The notes beneath the pieces were generated by a model. The model had not been told where the DNA came from. It saw only the letters and a list, made by a program, of their open reading frames with translations, and did no database searches. Shown here in pieces: positions 23,295 to 35,418 of a stretch of 64,000 nt of DNA (positions are counted from its first letter, which is position 1; each line of letters begins with the position of its first letter). The position numbers and the translations under genes were made by a program. The DNA comes from Desmodus rotundus (lineage: Eukaryota > Chordata > Mammalia > Chiroptera > Phyllostomidae), in contig NC_071398.1 of the NCBI RefSeq assembly GCF_022682495.2, positions 97,553,705 to 97,617,704 on the forward strand. Reading direction: 5' to 3'.

Positions 23295-23440
23295 AGCAAA
23301 AAACTGAAGTATCAATGGTAGACTCAAGGTGATGGGTATGAATGTATTTACTGTAAAATTCTTTCAACTTTTCCCTATGCTTAAAAATCTTATAACAAAG
23401 TATATTATTATTGTCACCATAAATATAAAAAAGTTGTCCC
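23295..23440 (+). mobile_element. Old L1 3' end right of the LTR, first copy
   Basis: The run ctcaaggtgatgggtatgaa, then actgtaaaattctttcaact and tatgcttaaaaatcttataa, resembles the plus-strand 3' terminus of old L1 elements. Together with 22330-22580 it may be one L1 split by the LTR. Confidence 0.5.
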
Positions 23441-23639
23441 CAACCCTGCTTTTAGCAAAAATTTCTAAAATTTGAATTACTGAGTCAAAAATACAAGTAT
23501 TTCAAGGTTTTTAATACTTAACATGAAAGTCCTCCAAACATTTATTCCAAGCTGTACTCTCACCAGTGGAATGCCTGAGACTATTGAGATAGCATTTTTA
23601 AAGTGATGAGAAACTTGAATAATTTCTAATTTCCCCCAG

Positions 23640-24000
23640 TGAAATTCACAGACCCTGAGTGTACAGCTCAATGAGTATGTACAAATGTATACAGCAGTGT
23701 GACCAACACCCCTGAGAACGTACAGAACAAGTGCGGCATCCCAGAGAAGTCCCTCACGTTCCTTACCTGCTGTTCCCTGCCTGCCTCCCCTCAGGCAGCC
23801 ACTGTGCCAGCTTTCTTCTGCAAAGATGAGACCTGCCTTCTCCAGAGTTTCCTGTAAATGGAGTGATACGGTGTGTACTCTTCTGCGTCTGTCTTCTTTT
23901 GCTCTGCATGTTGTGAGGATTCATCCATGACGTTGCATATTGTTGTAAGTAGTTTGTTCCTCTTCACTGCTGAGTAGTATTTCACTGGACATGAGATAGC
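23640..24000 (-). mobile_element. Old L1 3' end, minus strand, first copy
   Basis: On the minus strand a 64-codon frame (23791-23985) begins with MKYYSAVKRNK, the familiar L1 ORF2 C-terminal block, then runs into 3' UTR (plus-strand words tacagcagtgtgaccaacac and agaacgtacagaacaagtgc). Diverged and inactive. Second copy at 38578-38938. Confidence 0.8.
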
Positions 24001-24239
24001 ATTTTAAATTCAAAAAAATTGCCATTCACTGTATCCTCACCCCAGTCATAGGAGAAAATAAATTGTGTATATTTGACCTTGGTCTTTGGAAATCAGTGAC
24101 TGTGCACAGATAAGCAGGTAATGTGTCAGGAGGGTTGTAGGCACCTGTTTCAGGTCACAGGTACTTGCAGGAAGGTGCATCTACAGGGCACCTGAAGGTT
24201 GGACCTGTTTAGGACACAGAAATAGCACTCAGAAGTTGT

Positions 24240-24305
24240 CTTTGTCTCTGTCTATCTCTGTCTATCTATCTATCGTCTGTCAGTCATCTGTCAATCATCT
24301 GTCAC
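24240..24305. repeat. Degenerate (TCTA/TCTG)n simple repeat, first copy
   Basis: TCTATC and TCTGTC units alternate, then turn into CATCTGTCA units. Impure tetranucleotide repeat. Confidence 0.85.
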
Positions 24306-24675
24306 CTGTTAAAGGCCAGGAGTTCATACTAATCCAATACTACAGGATCCTTTATCTAGACTTGCTCTTTCCTTATTTGTAACTCCTTTCTCTGACAGGG
24401 AGAAATCTGGCTCTCATTATCTACAATATATTTTCCTATTTGCTCAGTCCTCAAAAACACATAAAGTAGTCTGAGAACCACTAACCCAAACCCCTGTGCA
24501 AGACAAATTTATTTTTTAGAAGGCAACATGTGTGCTACATTTTTTACATTAACTATTACAGTATCTAGTCAAACCCTGTTTTCTGAAGTTCCTTTGGTTA
24601 GTTGTTTTCTTCATTTTTTGTACAGCCTCCTCATTTGTTACTCTTTGTATTACATTTTTGGTTTACCTCCACACC

Positions 24676-25175
24676 NNNNNNNNNNNNNNNNNNNNNNNNN
24701 NNNNNNNNNNNNNNNNNNNNNNNNNNNNNNNNNNNNNNNNNNNNNNNNNNNNNNNNNNNNNNNNNNNNNNNNNNNNNNNNNNNNNNNNNNNNNNNNNNNN
24801 NNNNNNNNNNNNNNNNNNNNNNNNNNNNNNNNNNNNNNNNNNNNNNNNNNNNNNNNNNNNNNNNNNNNNNNNNNNNNNNNNNNNNNNNNNNNNNNNNNNN
24901 NNNNNNNNNNNNNNNNNNNNNNNNNNNNNNNNNNNNNNNNNNNNNNNNNNNNNNNNNNNNNNNNNNNNNNNNNNNNNNNNNNNNNNNNNNNNNNNNNNNN
25001 NNNNNNNNNNNNNNNNNNNNNNNNNNNNNNNNNNNNNNNNNNNNNNNNNNNNNNNNNNNNNNNNNNNNNNNNNNNNNNNNNNNNNNNNNNNNNNNNNNNN
25101 NNNNNNNNNNNNNNNNNNNNNNNNNNNNNNNNNNNNNNNNNNNNNNNNNNNNNNNNNNNNNNNNNNNNNNNNNNN
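24676..25175. other. Assembly gap of exactly 500 N
   Basis: The run of N is exactly 500 bases, which suggests a fixed placeholder and not a measured gap. Both edges coincide with the ends of the duplicated block. Any open frame drawn across it is meaningless. Confidence 0.99.
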
Positions 25176-25230
25176 GGAATGTGCTGTCGCAACACTTGGA
25201 CCTCAGTGAATGTTTACATCTAGAAAATAA

Positions 25231-25234
<4 letters not shown>

Positions 25235-25276
<42 letters not shown>
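25235..25276. repeat. (AAT)14 microsatellite, second copy
   Basis: Same unit count as 10297-10338. It starts 59 bases inside the contig that begins after the gap. Confidence 0.97.
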
Positions 25277-25277
<1 letters not shown>

Positions 25278-25299
25278 GCAGCCAGAACATTTCCCAAAC

Positions 25300-25494
25300 T
25301 TAAGATCAACAGGCACTGTGTTGAGTGCTTTAATTGTATTATCTCATTTAAACCCCAGAATTGGTGAGGTAGTGACAGTTATTAACTCCAGAGATATTAA
25401 GCCTCTTGCAGTTAAGTAGCTGAGGTGGGACTTGAACTCTGGCTTCAGACACCTCACCCATTGCATTTCGCTACTTTGCACAGAGGTGTTAGCT
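25300..25494 (-). repeat. MIR SINE, minus strand, second copy
   Basis: Copy of the MIR at 10362-10556 inside the duplicated block. Confidence 0.8.
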
Positions 25495-26949
25495 GAAAGC
25501 ATTGATTTAGAATATTCTCTCAAAAGACTAGGATGTTTTTTCCACTTACTTGTCTTCTCTGCAGTAAAAGACAGTCTTAGCCTCCCTTTCTTCTAACTTT
25601 CCCCTGACAGAACTTCAGAACCACGGCAGAGTGTCTGAATGCAGCTATGAGGGACCCCTCCTCCTTCCCTATTGACATTCTCTCTTCCCAGTTCAAGGCT
25701 CACCGCGCTGAAACCTGCAAGTGGACCATGTTCACACCAGAAACACAGAAAAGTGTAGTTTGTTGCTGGGCACTGTGTAAGGTGATAGGCATAACCACCA
25801 GAGCCTTACCCAAATGAGGTCCTTACCTCGACTGAGTCTTATCAGAAATGTTGATTTAGAAAATAAATCTTACATGTTTAGCTTGATATGTTCTTCGTTC
25901 TGAAAATATAACATATTCCCAAGAGATCACCCAGGGCTAAGGAGAGTAAATGAGTCTTAGTCATACCAAAGACCTGAAGAAAGTCTTCTCGAATAGTTTT
26001 CATGTGGCAAACTGTCTAGATCCTGCTAATGAGGCAAGTCATACAAGTTAAAAAAAAAAGGAAAAAGAAGAAAACCCATTTTAAGACTATGAGGAAAGCA
26101 TTACTTTATGCTATTTAGAGAAGCTTGGGAGTTTTTTCCTTTCGGTAAATGGCACAAAGGAGACATTTCTCATGAAAACTGAACTCAGAGACAGGCTGTA
26201 GCTTGGTGAGGGACAGCCCCTCGGGATAGTCTGGGAGAGAGCTCAGAGCCAGCACCAGTAATTATGAGATGCCAAGGAAAAAAGTGGAGGTTGCATAGAC
26301 GTCAGATATTCCAAAAGCCATCATAGAAGTGGAGTAAGAGGAAGAAAGAAAGTAAATGCTTTAAATAAAAGTAGCTCTCACCATACAAAACCCAACAGCA
26401 TTCACATCTGGTATAGCAGAAAATGCCTTGGACAGATCCTTGAAAATACATTGAAAATTTGGGCCCACACTTAAAACTGTGCTAGACAGAGAGAACTGGA
26501 ATTTGAATCTGGAACCTACACTTCTAATGTCAGTGACCCTGGGCAGTTGACTACAGCTTCAAATTCACTATTTGCAAAATGAAAGTCATCAAATAATATA
26601 TGTGGAAGTGGCCTAGCTTATATAGCAAGTGTCGAAAGGTATGTGTTGAATCTACATCACATAGAACCGGTTCTTCACGAGAGGCAAAAGTGCCTGCCTG
26701 TTATGGCTAACAGAACGTGAAGCATAATGTTCAGACTTCAGATTTCTCAAGATCAGTCACTTGGTAAGCACAGTTACCACTCTGTCACAGAGCTGAAAAT
26801 ACATTATGCAAACTCACTGAGCGCTTAAATAAGCATGGCACCACAGCAGGCATTTGGTTCCGGGGTGGACGGGAGGCCCATGGCTGGAGCAGAGAATACA
26901 AGAGCATCTACTCACACTGCTTCTCTCAGTTAAGTTTAGGTTTCAGGTG

Positions 26950-27173
26950 GCCGAGTGATGCCATGAACAGAACACGAGCTTTGGGCTCAGACTTTCTTTC
27001 CAACCTTGGCTTTGTTTGTATGATGTGGGTGTAGCCTTTCCAAGCCTCTGATTGCTGGTTCGTAGCATGGGAACAAAATTATTTCCACGCAGTGACTCTT
27101 AAGGATTTCTGTGATTTATGAAAAAATGCCTTGCAGTCCGTAGACATATGATACACAGCAACTACTGTCGTTT
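26950..27173 (+). repeat. MIR SINE, plus strand, second copy
   Basis: Copy of the MIR at 12012-12235. The L2-like piece that follows it recurs at 27176-27290. Confidence 0.6.
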
Positions 27174-27527
27174 AAAGGCCACAGCTCCTTCAGAGCACAC
27201 ACCAAACCTCATGAATCTTTGTATTCTTTGCTGTGTTCAGCATGATGCCTGTCATATATCAGGTATAATAAATCTTCATCAAATGGTTGGCTAACCAGAA
27301 AGCTTGTTCAGTGCTCTTGCCCTCTGCACTAATTGCCATCAGATGAAGCTTTTGCCTGATTTAAGTGGGGCTTCTTTTCCTCTTAAACAAACAAACAAAC
27401 AAACAAAAAGCAGCTGAGCACCAGCGTCAACCTCAGAGAACTACCATGGACATAAATCGGCTGTCTGGGGTGCTTGCCGATGAATGCTACATTCAGATCC
27501 CACCTAGACCTCTGGTTATACCTCTGG

Positions 27528-27718
27528 TTTTGGACTCAGTCCTATAGCTGTTTCCCAGCGCCATCGTGTCTGACAAGTCCCTTTAGGGAAGTTAGTTACC
27601 TCTTTGAACTTAATTTCCTCATTCATAAATAATGCCCTTAGCTGTTGATGGGAAGATGAAATGAGACAGCATATGTTTCGTGCCAGACATACAATGGGCA
27701 GGGCGAGATTCGAAACTG
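27528..27718 (+). repeat. MIR SINE, plus strand, second copy
   Basis: Copy of the MIR at 12590-12780. The L2-like piece that follows it recurs at 27776-27893. Confidence 0.75.
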
Positions 27719-28345
27719 AGTATATGACTCCGATGCTCAGGCTCCTTATATTACATGTAATTTCCAAAGGGTTTTAAGCTCCTTGAAGAAAAGAGCCATA
27801 TCTTATTCAGAACCAGTTTGCTCATACCCTGGTGCCCTAGCATAGGCAGGGCAAAGAATAGTATGTAATCAGTACTCGGGAATCTGATTGCTTCCAACTG
27901 TTAGCCATATTCTAAGGGAATCAAGAACATTTCTCCAGGAAGATGCGACTTTGGACATAAGGAACTATAATTAGTTTCTCCAAACAAGGAGTACCAAAGA
28001 AAAGGTCTCTGCCTTCTTAATACTCTTAGACTAGTTGTTCAGAAAAGAAACCATAGATATCCGATCTCTTCATTTTAATAAAGCTTTAGGCAAGTTAAAC
28101 ACTTAAGATGCTTTTAGATGTAAGTAACAGAAACCCCAAATCAAATGGACTTCAAGAGTAAGTACATTGAGTACGTTGGCTTACACACTTGGAAGTGTGT
28201 CAGAATTAGTTGCTCCAGCAGTTCAGTAAAGCAATCAAGGGTCCAGATTCTTTCTGTCTCTATGTTCTGATGACATTCTTGGCTTCATCATGGATGTAAG
28301 TTGTCCACTAGTAGAAAATACGTGACATGTTTTCTCATTCACTTC

Positions 28346-28348
<3 letters not shown>

Positions 28349-28378
<30 letters not shown>
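28349..28378. repeat. (AG)15 microsatellite, second copy
   Basis: Thirty bases, the same length as at 13411-13440. Confidence 0.98.
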
Positions 28379-28383
<5 letters not shown>

Positions 28384-31300
28384 ATGCCATTCCCAAGCGC
28401 TGAACATAATTTTTCTCTTCATAATGTTTCCAGTCCTTAAATAGTGATTGTCACTGATGGAATGCTAGGCACTGACAGCCTTGGGTTAGGGATTCTGGCA
28501 AAGGAAATGTTGTATGGCTGCGATTAGGGTCTTCAAACATCACTGCTTCCACAGAGGGGTGGGAGTGGAGTGGGCAAGGAATGATCGGATTCAGTTACCA
28601 AGTCCCCAGCAAAGATTATTCTGTCCATGGAAAGATGTAGAAGTTCGGTCTCAATTAATACAGTTGGGTCAATTAGTAGCTGACAAAAGAGTTATCTGGT
28701 TAACAAACTAGGGAGAGAGGTGACTTTTCACATAGTCCAGGAATCTTCCCTTCCTTTGCCCAGCCAGCCCAGATTGGAGTCGATGTTCCTCCATCCTGCT
28801 TTTTTATGTAAGCGTGTATCCTTTCACACACATACTGTTTATTAATTACCTGTTCAGTAGCTATCTTCCAACCCAGCCATGAGGCTGCTGATAGCAGGAG
28901 CTGTGTCTCACCCACCGTCCCAGCCTCAGCACGTGGCACAGAACTGGACTTGTAAAAAGGGAAAGGGAAGTCCATTCTCAAATCTTAGTGAGTGAGTAAG
29001 CAATGGATCGACATGTTGGGGAGGGAGATTTTAATTCCTCATATGCCTGAAAAGAAAACTCCCTAACAATACACGATTACATAAATGACTAACAGTCATC
29101 AATAACTTAAATAGAAAGAAGACGGGTGTTGGATTAAGATACGTTTAAGGCCCTTTGATCCTGGAATCCCTGATTTCTGAGCTCTCTCATGGCAGTCACA
29201 GTGTACACTCCACGGCGGTGGCCCAGATGGCTTGAATATAGTAATCAGGACATTCTGGGTGGCGGGAAGGTGCTAGAGTCAGCTATTTGGCTCGTGAAAA
29301 TTGGAACCTTCTTTCCAGGACTGTGATCCCTACAAAGGGAGCACATTCCCCCTTGGTACCAGCCAGGAAGCCCATCCTTGGTGCTCAGTGGTTGTGGTCT
29401 GGTGTGGACTTGGCATCTTCTGTCTGCTTACGGCCAGATGCCGAGTCAACAGGAAACACAGCTGCAGGGAGCTCATGAGCCCGTGCAGTGCCAGGGATGG
29501 GAAGGGATTTCTCTACAGCTTGAGCAGTCTTTGGCTCAGACGATTTTTGAGGATGAGAATAAACAAAAGCGGAAGTCAACATGGCAGGCACGCAGTATTT
29601 ACCTAGAGCTGGGCGCTGAGCAGGTCCTCCGGTGCGGGGAGGATGCGTACCTGGAGACAAGGTTCTGGCCTCCAGTAAAGTCTGGAGTTTAGGTGGAACC
29701 TGCCGGAGCCATGTCAAAACACAGACATGTGTGCACGGGCATACACACACAGAACTTGAGAAATGTCCAAGACAATCCGAGACGGCGAAGGAGGGGACCA
29801 GACCGCAGGACATCAGGGGTGTACTGCCCACAGCATGACCTTCCACTCAGCTGCCTCACCTGTTCTAACCTCTCAGTTTGCTTTCGATCCCAGCACTCTG
29901 CCCTACTAGAAATGACTTTCTTAAACTCCTCAACTCTCCTAAATATTCTATGTGAACTTAGCTTGCTGCCTGTCGAAGTCTTATTTTTAACACCTTTTTA
30001 TCGGTACAGAAGTTGCGTATCACTCTTAATCCTACCACTCAGAAACACTTCACATAATGGTATATCTTCCTTTATTTTTTCTATATGTATTCTTCCACAG
30101 ATTTACAGGGTTTTCACCTGCTGTTCCTAGAACATGACTTATTATGTACATGTGTAGAAAAAGCTGGAAGAATATAAATAAAACTGCTAATGTGGTTTTT
30201 CTCTGGGGAAGGAAGGGTGTTGGAATTTTTATTTAATTCTATGCACTGCTATGTCGTTACTGTTTTGAACAACAAAGAAGTATTTCGGTAAATTAGTAAA
30301 ATTGCTAAGAGGAGAAAATGAAATCTCCACTCTGGGCACAGTTGCTAACAAGAGCCCGTTTTCTCCCAGTGGCCCATGGCACTAGTCTGCACACCTGGGG
30401 GCATGACAAGAAATGAAAATATTCAATCTTGATCCTAACCTTTCTGTCCCCCACCCAGGAAGAAATAAGGAAAGAAAAATGAGAAAGAGAGGCCTTGATT
30501 TTCTGCTAAGCCCCAAGGTGCTTAATAATCAAGAGAGCACTCCAGGGACACTCCAAGTCAGGGAGGCATTAGGGCTTCTCAGAGGAAGGAATTGTGTGCG
30601 GAGAAAACAGAACTGCTGGGCACGAGGAGGCAGGGATTTAAGTCCCAGCTCTGCTGAAACCCAGATCTGCGAACCTGCCGGAGTCATGGCGTCTCTCCTG
30701 GCTTTGACTTCTACCTTATGAAAAAAGGCTACTCCTGGAATATTTAAATATTGCTGTACATACTGTATAAAGAGATTCCGTCAACAAAGGTAGAAGCAGA
30801 GAGTCAGTTGATGCTATAGCTTCCAGGGTGAGGAATGAGAAAGAATGTTTACAACCGAGAAAGGAGATATGTGATAGAGAAAGTACCCCTGGGTGGTGGT
30901 TGTGGCTGTTGTTTTGGAATTGGGGAAACAGAGAGACAATGTGTCATTTAGTGGGAGGATGACTCAGATTTGGAAACATATATCTAAACCAGTGTCTATG
31001 GTTTAGATGTGTATTTACAAATTACTTATTCATGTATGTAGATCTATTCATATATCTACTTGTATATACACTGTAGATTATATATACTATAGATTATATA
31101 ACATATAATTTATATTTACTTACTTTGTATATTACACATGAAACATTTCTCAGTAGCTGAAGGAAATTCTTGTCTTCTAGTTCTCACAAAATCAATGCTT
31201 TCTAATTAGAGTTTCCCTGAGACTTTGCTTCTTATTTTTACTTTTATTAGCTAATTATTTTATGCATTCCATGGCAACCCTGTGCATTCATCAGAAGGGA

Positions 31301-33245
31301 CTGGGTTATTTTGCAGTGACAACCCAACCTCAAAATCTTGATGATTTAATGTCATGAAAGTATATATTCAATGGCAACAAGCAGCCTTACCCAGAGAACA
31401 GACTGAGAGAGGCTGCATCTTGACCTTTGGAACCGCAACTGCTGAGGCAGGAAAGGAGTGCATGGAAAATTCTGTCCTGGCTTTTAAAGCCTGGGAGTAA
31501 CCCAGAGTTTTCCCTTCCTTCTCCGTGTGTGCTCCTCAGCCACACCTGACTTCCCTGAGGCTGGACAATGCAACTGTGCCTCATACCTGAAAGAGTGAGA
31601 AGTGGAAGAAACGGACACTGCTAATGACACCCACAACCTGGCTCTGTCCTCCTGATTGGATCCCAGACTTTCCCTGTTTTCGCCCTTTCCACCTGAGCTT
31701 CCTTGTGTAGGTCTTCCCTGTTTGTCTTAATTCAAATATTTATGGCCTATAAACTCCCCGATCGCTCATGCCGCTCAGATGACATTGTATGTTGCCTATA
31801 TTGTAGTCACTCTTGTGCCTTCAAACAACTGGTGCCTGCCCTTCTAAATGCACACCTCTTTTTCTTCACCCTATGAAGTTGGTCGCAGTAGCCAGTAAAT
31901 GGCTTCAAAGAGAGCCAGGGACAAAATCTCACCCAAAGATAAAAAACAGAGTGCCTGTTCTTTTTAGACTCCTATTCTTCGATAATATGTCTATTTCCCA
32001 CCTGCCATGCCCACTCAGGATTTCCAAAAAAAAAATGTGGTGATGACAGCAAGTAATTCCAGATATTCTCTGCCACCAGCAGCCCAGCCGAAGTTGACTT
32101 CACCACATGGTTGCTAGCGATGGAGACACAGCAGCATTGGGGGTTTAATGCGAGCCTGGTGCACTAGTGAGCAAAAGGGACCATCTTGGGGGATAACAGC
32201 AGAGTTCCAACTCCAAAGACTCTAAAACTGTCCCAAACAAAGGCACCGTTTTGAGTTTCCAGGTCAGGGACTACGATCCACATGTCATCTCATTATCAGA
32301 GTATTAGACTCGGATTTTTCTTTCTTGACTTCTCAGAGATTTGTGTCTAAAGCCCCACAGACAGAACTGTGGCCTGGTTAAACAGTGATCCGAGTTATTG
32401 AAAGTAATGTCTCCTCCTAGTGAAATGATGGGTATCAGAGTTCAGCAGTCCCTAAAGGGCGAGTGAACACGCAAGGCTTGAAGGAGCAGTAGCACCAATG
32501 GCAGTCCTTGGGAAGCTTTGCGAGGACACGAGATCAGGTTTTAAAATAGAGACTCGTCCAAGAGCTGCAAGTGGAGACAGTCTTTCACTGTTTTTCAGGT
32601 GTCTTCCTTTTGCAGTCGGCCCTGCTCAGAGGAGGCAGGAATGAACCGTCCAATGGACAAAACTCTATCAGACTTGCTTCTTCCATCCAAGAGGTGGCGC
32701 CGTTGTCCTACAAATGGCTTCAGAACCCCAGGGCTAGGTTTTGTTTTTGTTTTAATCCCACCTATTGTTCCTGCAATTGGCAGCCCTGAGGAGCGCCAGT
32801 ACTCCTTTTTCAGAAGCACTCTGTGTTTGAGAACACATCTATGGCTGATGAGTCATTCGATTACAGAAGTTAGTAAAAGATAAACAATATCCAACGATCT
32901 TTTATTCATCTCTGGATGAAGTGAGTAGGAAATCTTTGTTTTAGCTCTATATTTCTCTCGGTGTCCAGTTTAACCATAACTCACTGTTCTCGGATTCACA
33001 CATTAATTCACTAATACACAAATGGAAATGGCGTGTGAGTCGCATGCTTATTGTGCAAAGCTAGACAGGAAGGGAACTACCAAAAAAAAAAAAATATATA
33101 TATATCTTTACCAGCCAAGATTTTGGCAGTCTAATTAGCAGAATAAAATATGTTTAAATCCTGCTAGTAATAACCCAGGCAAAATGATTTATGTTGGGTA
33201 TGAACAGTTAAGAATAAAAAAACTAATCTTTGGCTAGAATTTCCG

Positions 33246-33378
33246 GCCGACCAGGCTCTGCCCTAAGCGTTTCTTTGATTCTCGCAGCCATCCCGTGGAC
33301 TAGGCGCTGTTATCATCCTCACTTCACTGAGAGGACCTAGTTGGTGGCTGGGTCACTGCAGGCAACTGGTGGCACGTG
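33246..33378 (-). repeat. MIR SINE fragment, minus strand, second copy
   Basis: Copy of 18308-18440. Confidence 0.65.
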
Positions 33379-33737
33379 TGCCAACAGCTGATCCCAAGCA
33401 CGTGCCCTGTGCCAAGTGCCCGTGCACGCCCTTTGCATGCATTCTCTTAGTTAATTTCCAGGCTAACAGTTTGGATTCAGTGTCAACCATCATCTTTATG
33501 TTACTTTTCTTTCCTGTAGGAGTTTAAATTGCCTTTCTTAACAAAATATAAATGCATTCACCTCTTGACTCCTTGAACATAAGCATGGAGATTTTTGCAA
33601 ACCTGGTTTTATTAATTTAACTTCAAACATGACTGAGCTCCAGACGCTAGTAATTTACTAAATGCCACGAGAGTGTGCATCTTTTCCCATAAAGTATGTA
33701 ATTCGGCTTTTTACTGGAGATTAAAATATGTGTGTGT

Positions 33738-33811
33738 AACACTATATATATACTATATATAGTATATACTATATAATAGTAGTTATATATACTACTATTA
33801 CTATATATATA
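33738..33811. repeat. AT-rich palindromic tract, second copy
   Basis: Copy of 18800-18873, same length. Confidence 0.85.
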
Positions 33812-35117
33812 GTTAACTCTTCACTGCTTCCTCTTCAAAAAAAAAAACAACCAACAAACACTTTTTAGCTGTGGGAAGAGTGGCAAAATAACTAGTTAGA
33901 ATTACTGAAATTATATCCATTTTGATTAACTGATATACTACAAAGTCTTTATATATATGTATATGAGTGTACATATGTATCTCAAAAATGGCTAATCTTT
34001 TTGTATCCTTCAAGAAACAACAACAGCAAAAAAAAAAAACCCACATAAACTTCAACAATCACTAACCTTTCAGTTCAAAAAATATATATATTTCCAGGGA
34101 ACAGGGGGTAGGGTTGAGGGGAAATAGCAACAAAATAAAGGAGATCAATTTGGGCATGGTTGGATTTCTCATCACAGTGTAGGTTAGCAAGAACATGTAA
34201 CTATAATGGTCTTATTTAGAAATTTGTCAAACCACTTAGCTCATTTTCTGAACTTACAAGTGTTTTTTTTCTCCTTGTTGGGGAATGGGATATTCTAGTT
34301 AAGCCAACATTCCGGTTAATACGCGCACGGACCTTATTAACAGTACAGCTGACTTTTGGTATCCTAATTAGCCATCTGGCCACTTCCCTTGCAGGCTGAA
34401 AAGATATTACTTTTAAAGGGAAGTGACTAAGTGTTATAAATATACATTTTACATTTCTACTAAAATGCTGGTAGAAACATCACTGGTATCCCTTATTGCA
34501 AATTAGACCTATAATAAATTGCTAGAATTCTGTAGTTTATTTGTCTGAAATTAAATGAATACCTAAATGTTTGCCCAAACCTCAAATTAGAGTTCAGAGT
34601 GAAACTTCTCTTGTGATTTCCATGCTTATTCTTAAAGGGTTGAGTGATGACAATGCTTTTACAATCATATTTTGAAGAGTAAAGGAGAAAACCCTTTGCT
34701 ATAATTTTAGACTCACACGGGGAAACATCCGCGGATTGGATTGCTTCAGATCTACTTTTGCATATTTGCGAAGCATCTCCGTAGGCTTAATTACTCCCCT
34801 TCCCAATCAGAGGGAACTACTTATCAGGTACAAGACATAAAGCACGGCCTCGATGGGGCTCAACTTTCTCTGTTGTCTGGGAAAAAACCTCCTAAAACCA
34901 AATCAAGTTTTTTTCCATTCCACTAGGAATGTCTTCCAGAAGAGTTTCTAGATGTTTCCTAAAACAAATTACATATTCACGAGGCAGGACATAATGAGAA
35001 AGGGGAGATTTTGGGCGTGCTTTTCAACAATGGCCTTTTGAGAAAGTAGAAAGAAGGCCGATACCCCAAGTGGTAAGGGGCGGAGGATGCAGAAATTCTC
35101 ACGTTGTTATGGGCTTT

Positions 35118-35418
35118 TGTACAGGGATGTGTGTACCAGGCTATTCAACACAATGCTGTTTATAGTAACTAAAAGTTCAAAATAACCCAGTGTTCATCCA
35201 GGGGAGATTAAGTGTGTTATATTTATCCACACAACAGAAAACAATCAGAGAAAGGTATTTATTAACATGGAGAATGTTCATGGCAATTGTTAAGGGACAA
35301 AAGGATTACCAGTGTTGCTGCCTTTGTTAGAAAGTAATATGAATTTATGTGTGTGGACATAATAAGCAGAAATTATCAAGAAAGCTACATACTAAAATGC
35401 TAACTATAGTTTTGTTTA
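35118..35418 (+). mobile_element. Old L1 3' region fragment, second copy
   Basis: Copy of 20180-20480. Confidence 0.7.

Larger units (their letters stand above)
10238..24675 (+). repeat. 14.4-kb duplicated block, first copy (ends at assembly gap)
   Basis: This block recurs at 25176-39613 in the same orientation and at a constant offset of 14,938 bases. Homopolymers that usually vary (runs near 11111, 13411, 17089, 18899 and 19090) have the same length in both copies. I noticed one difference, in the A/TA run at 18144-18166. The block ends exactly at the first N, so it is probably one locus represented twice through a contig overlap. Confidence 0.97.

Noticed and set aside
24528..25303. Open frames of 180-233 codons spanning the N run on both strands
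   Set aside because: They consist mostly of unknown residues created by the 500 N and have no biological meaning.
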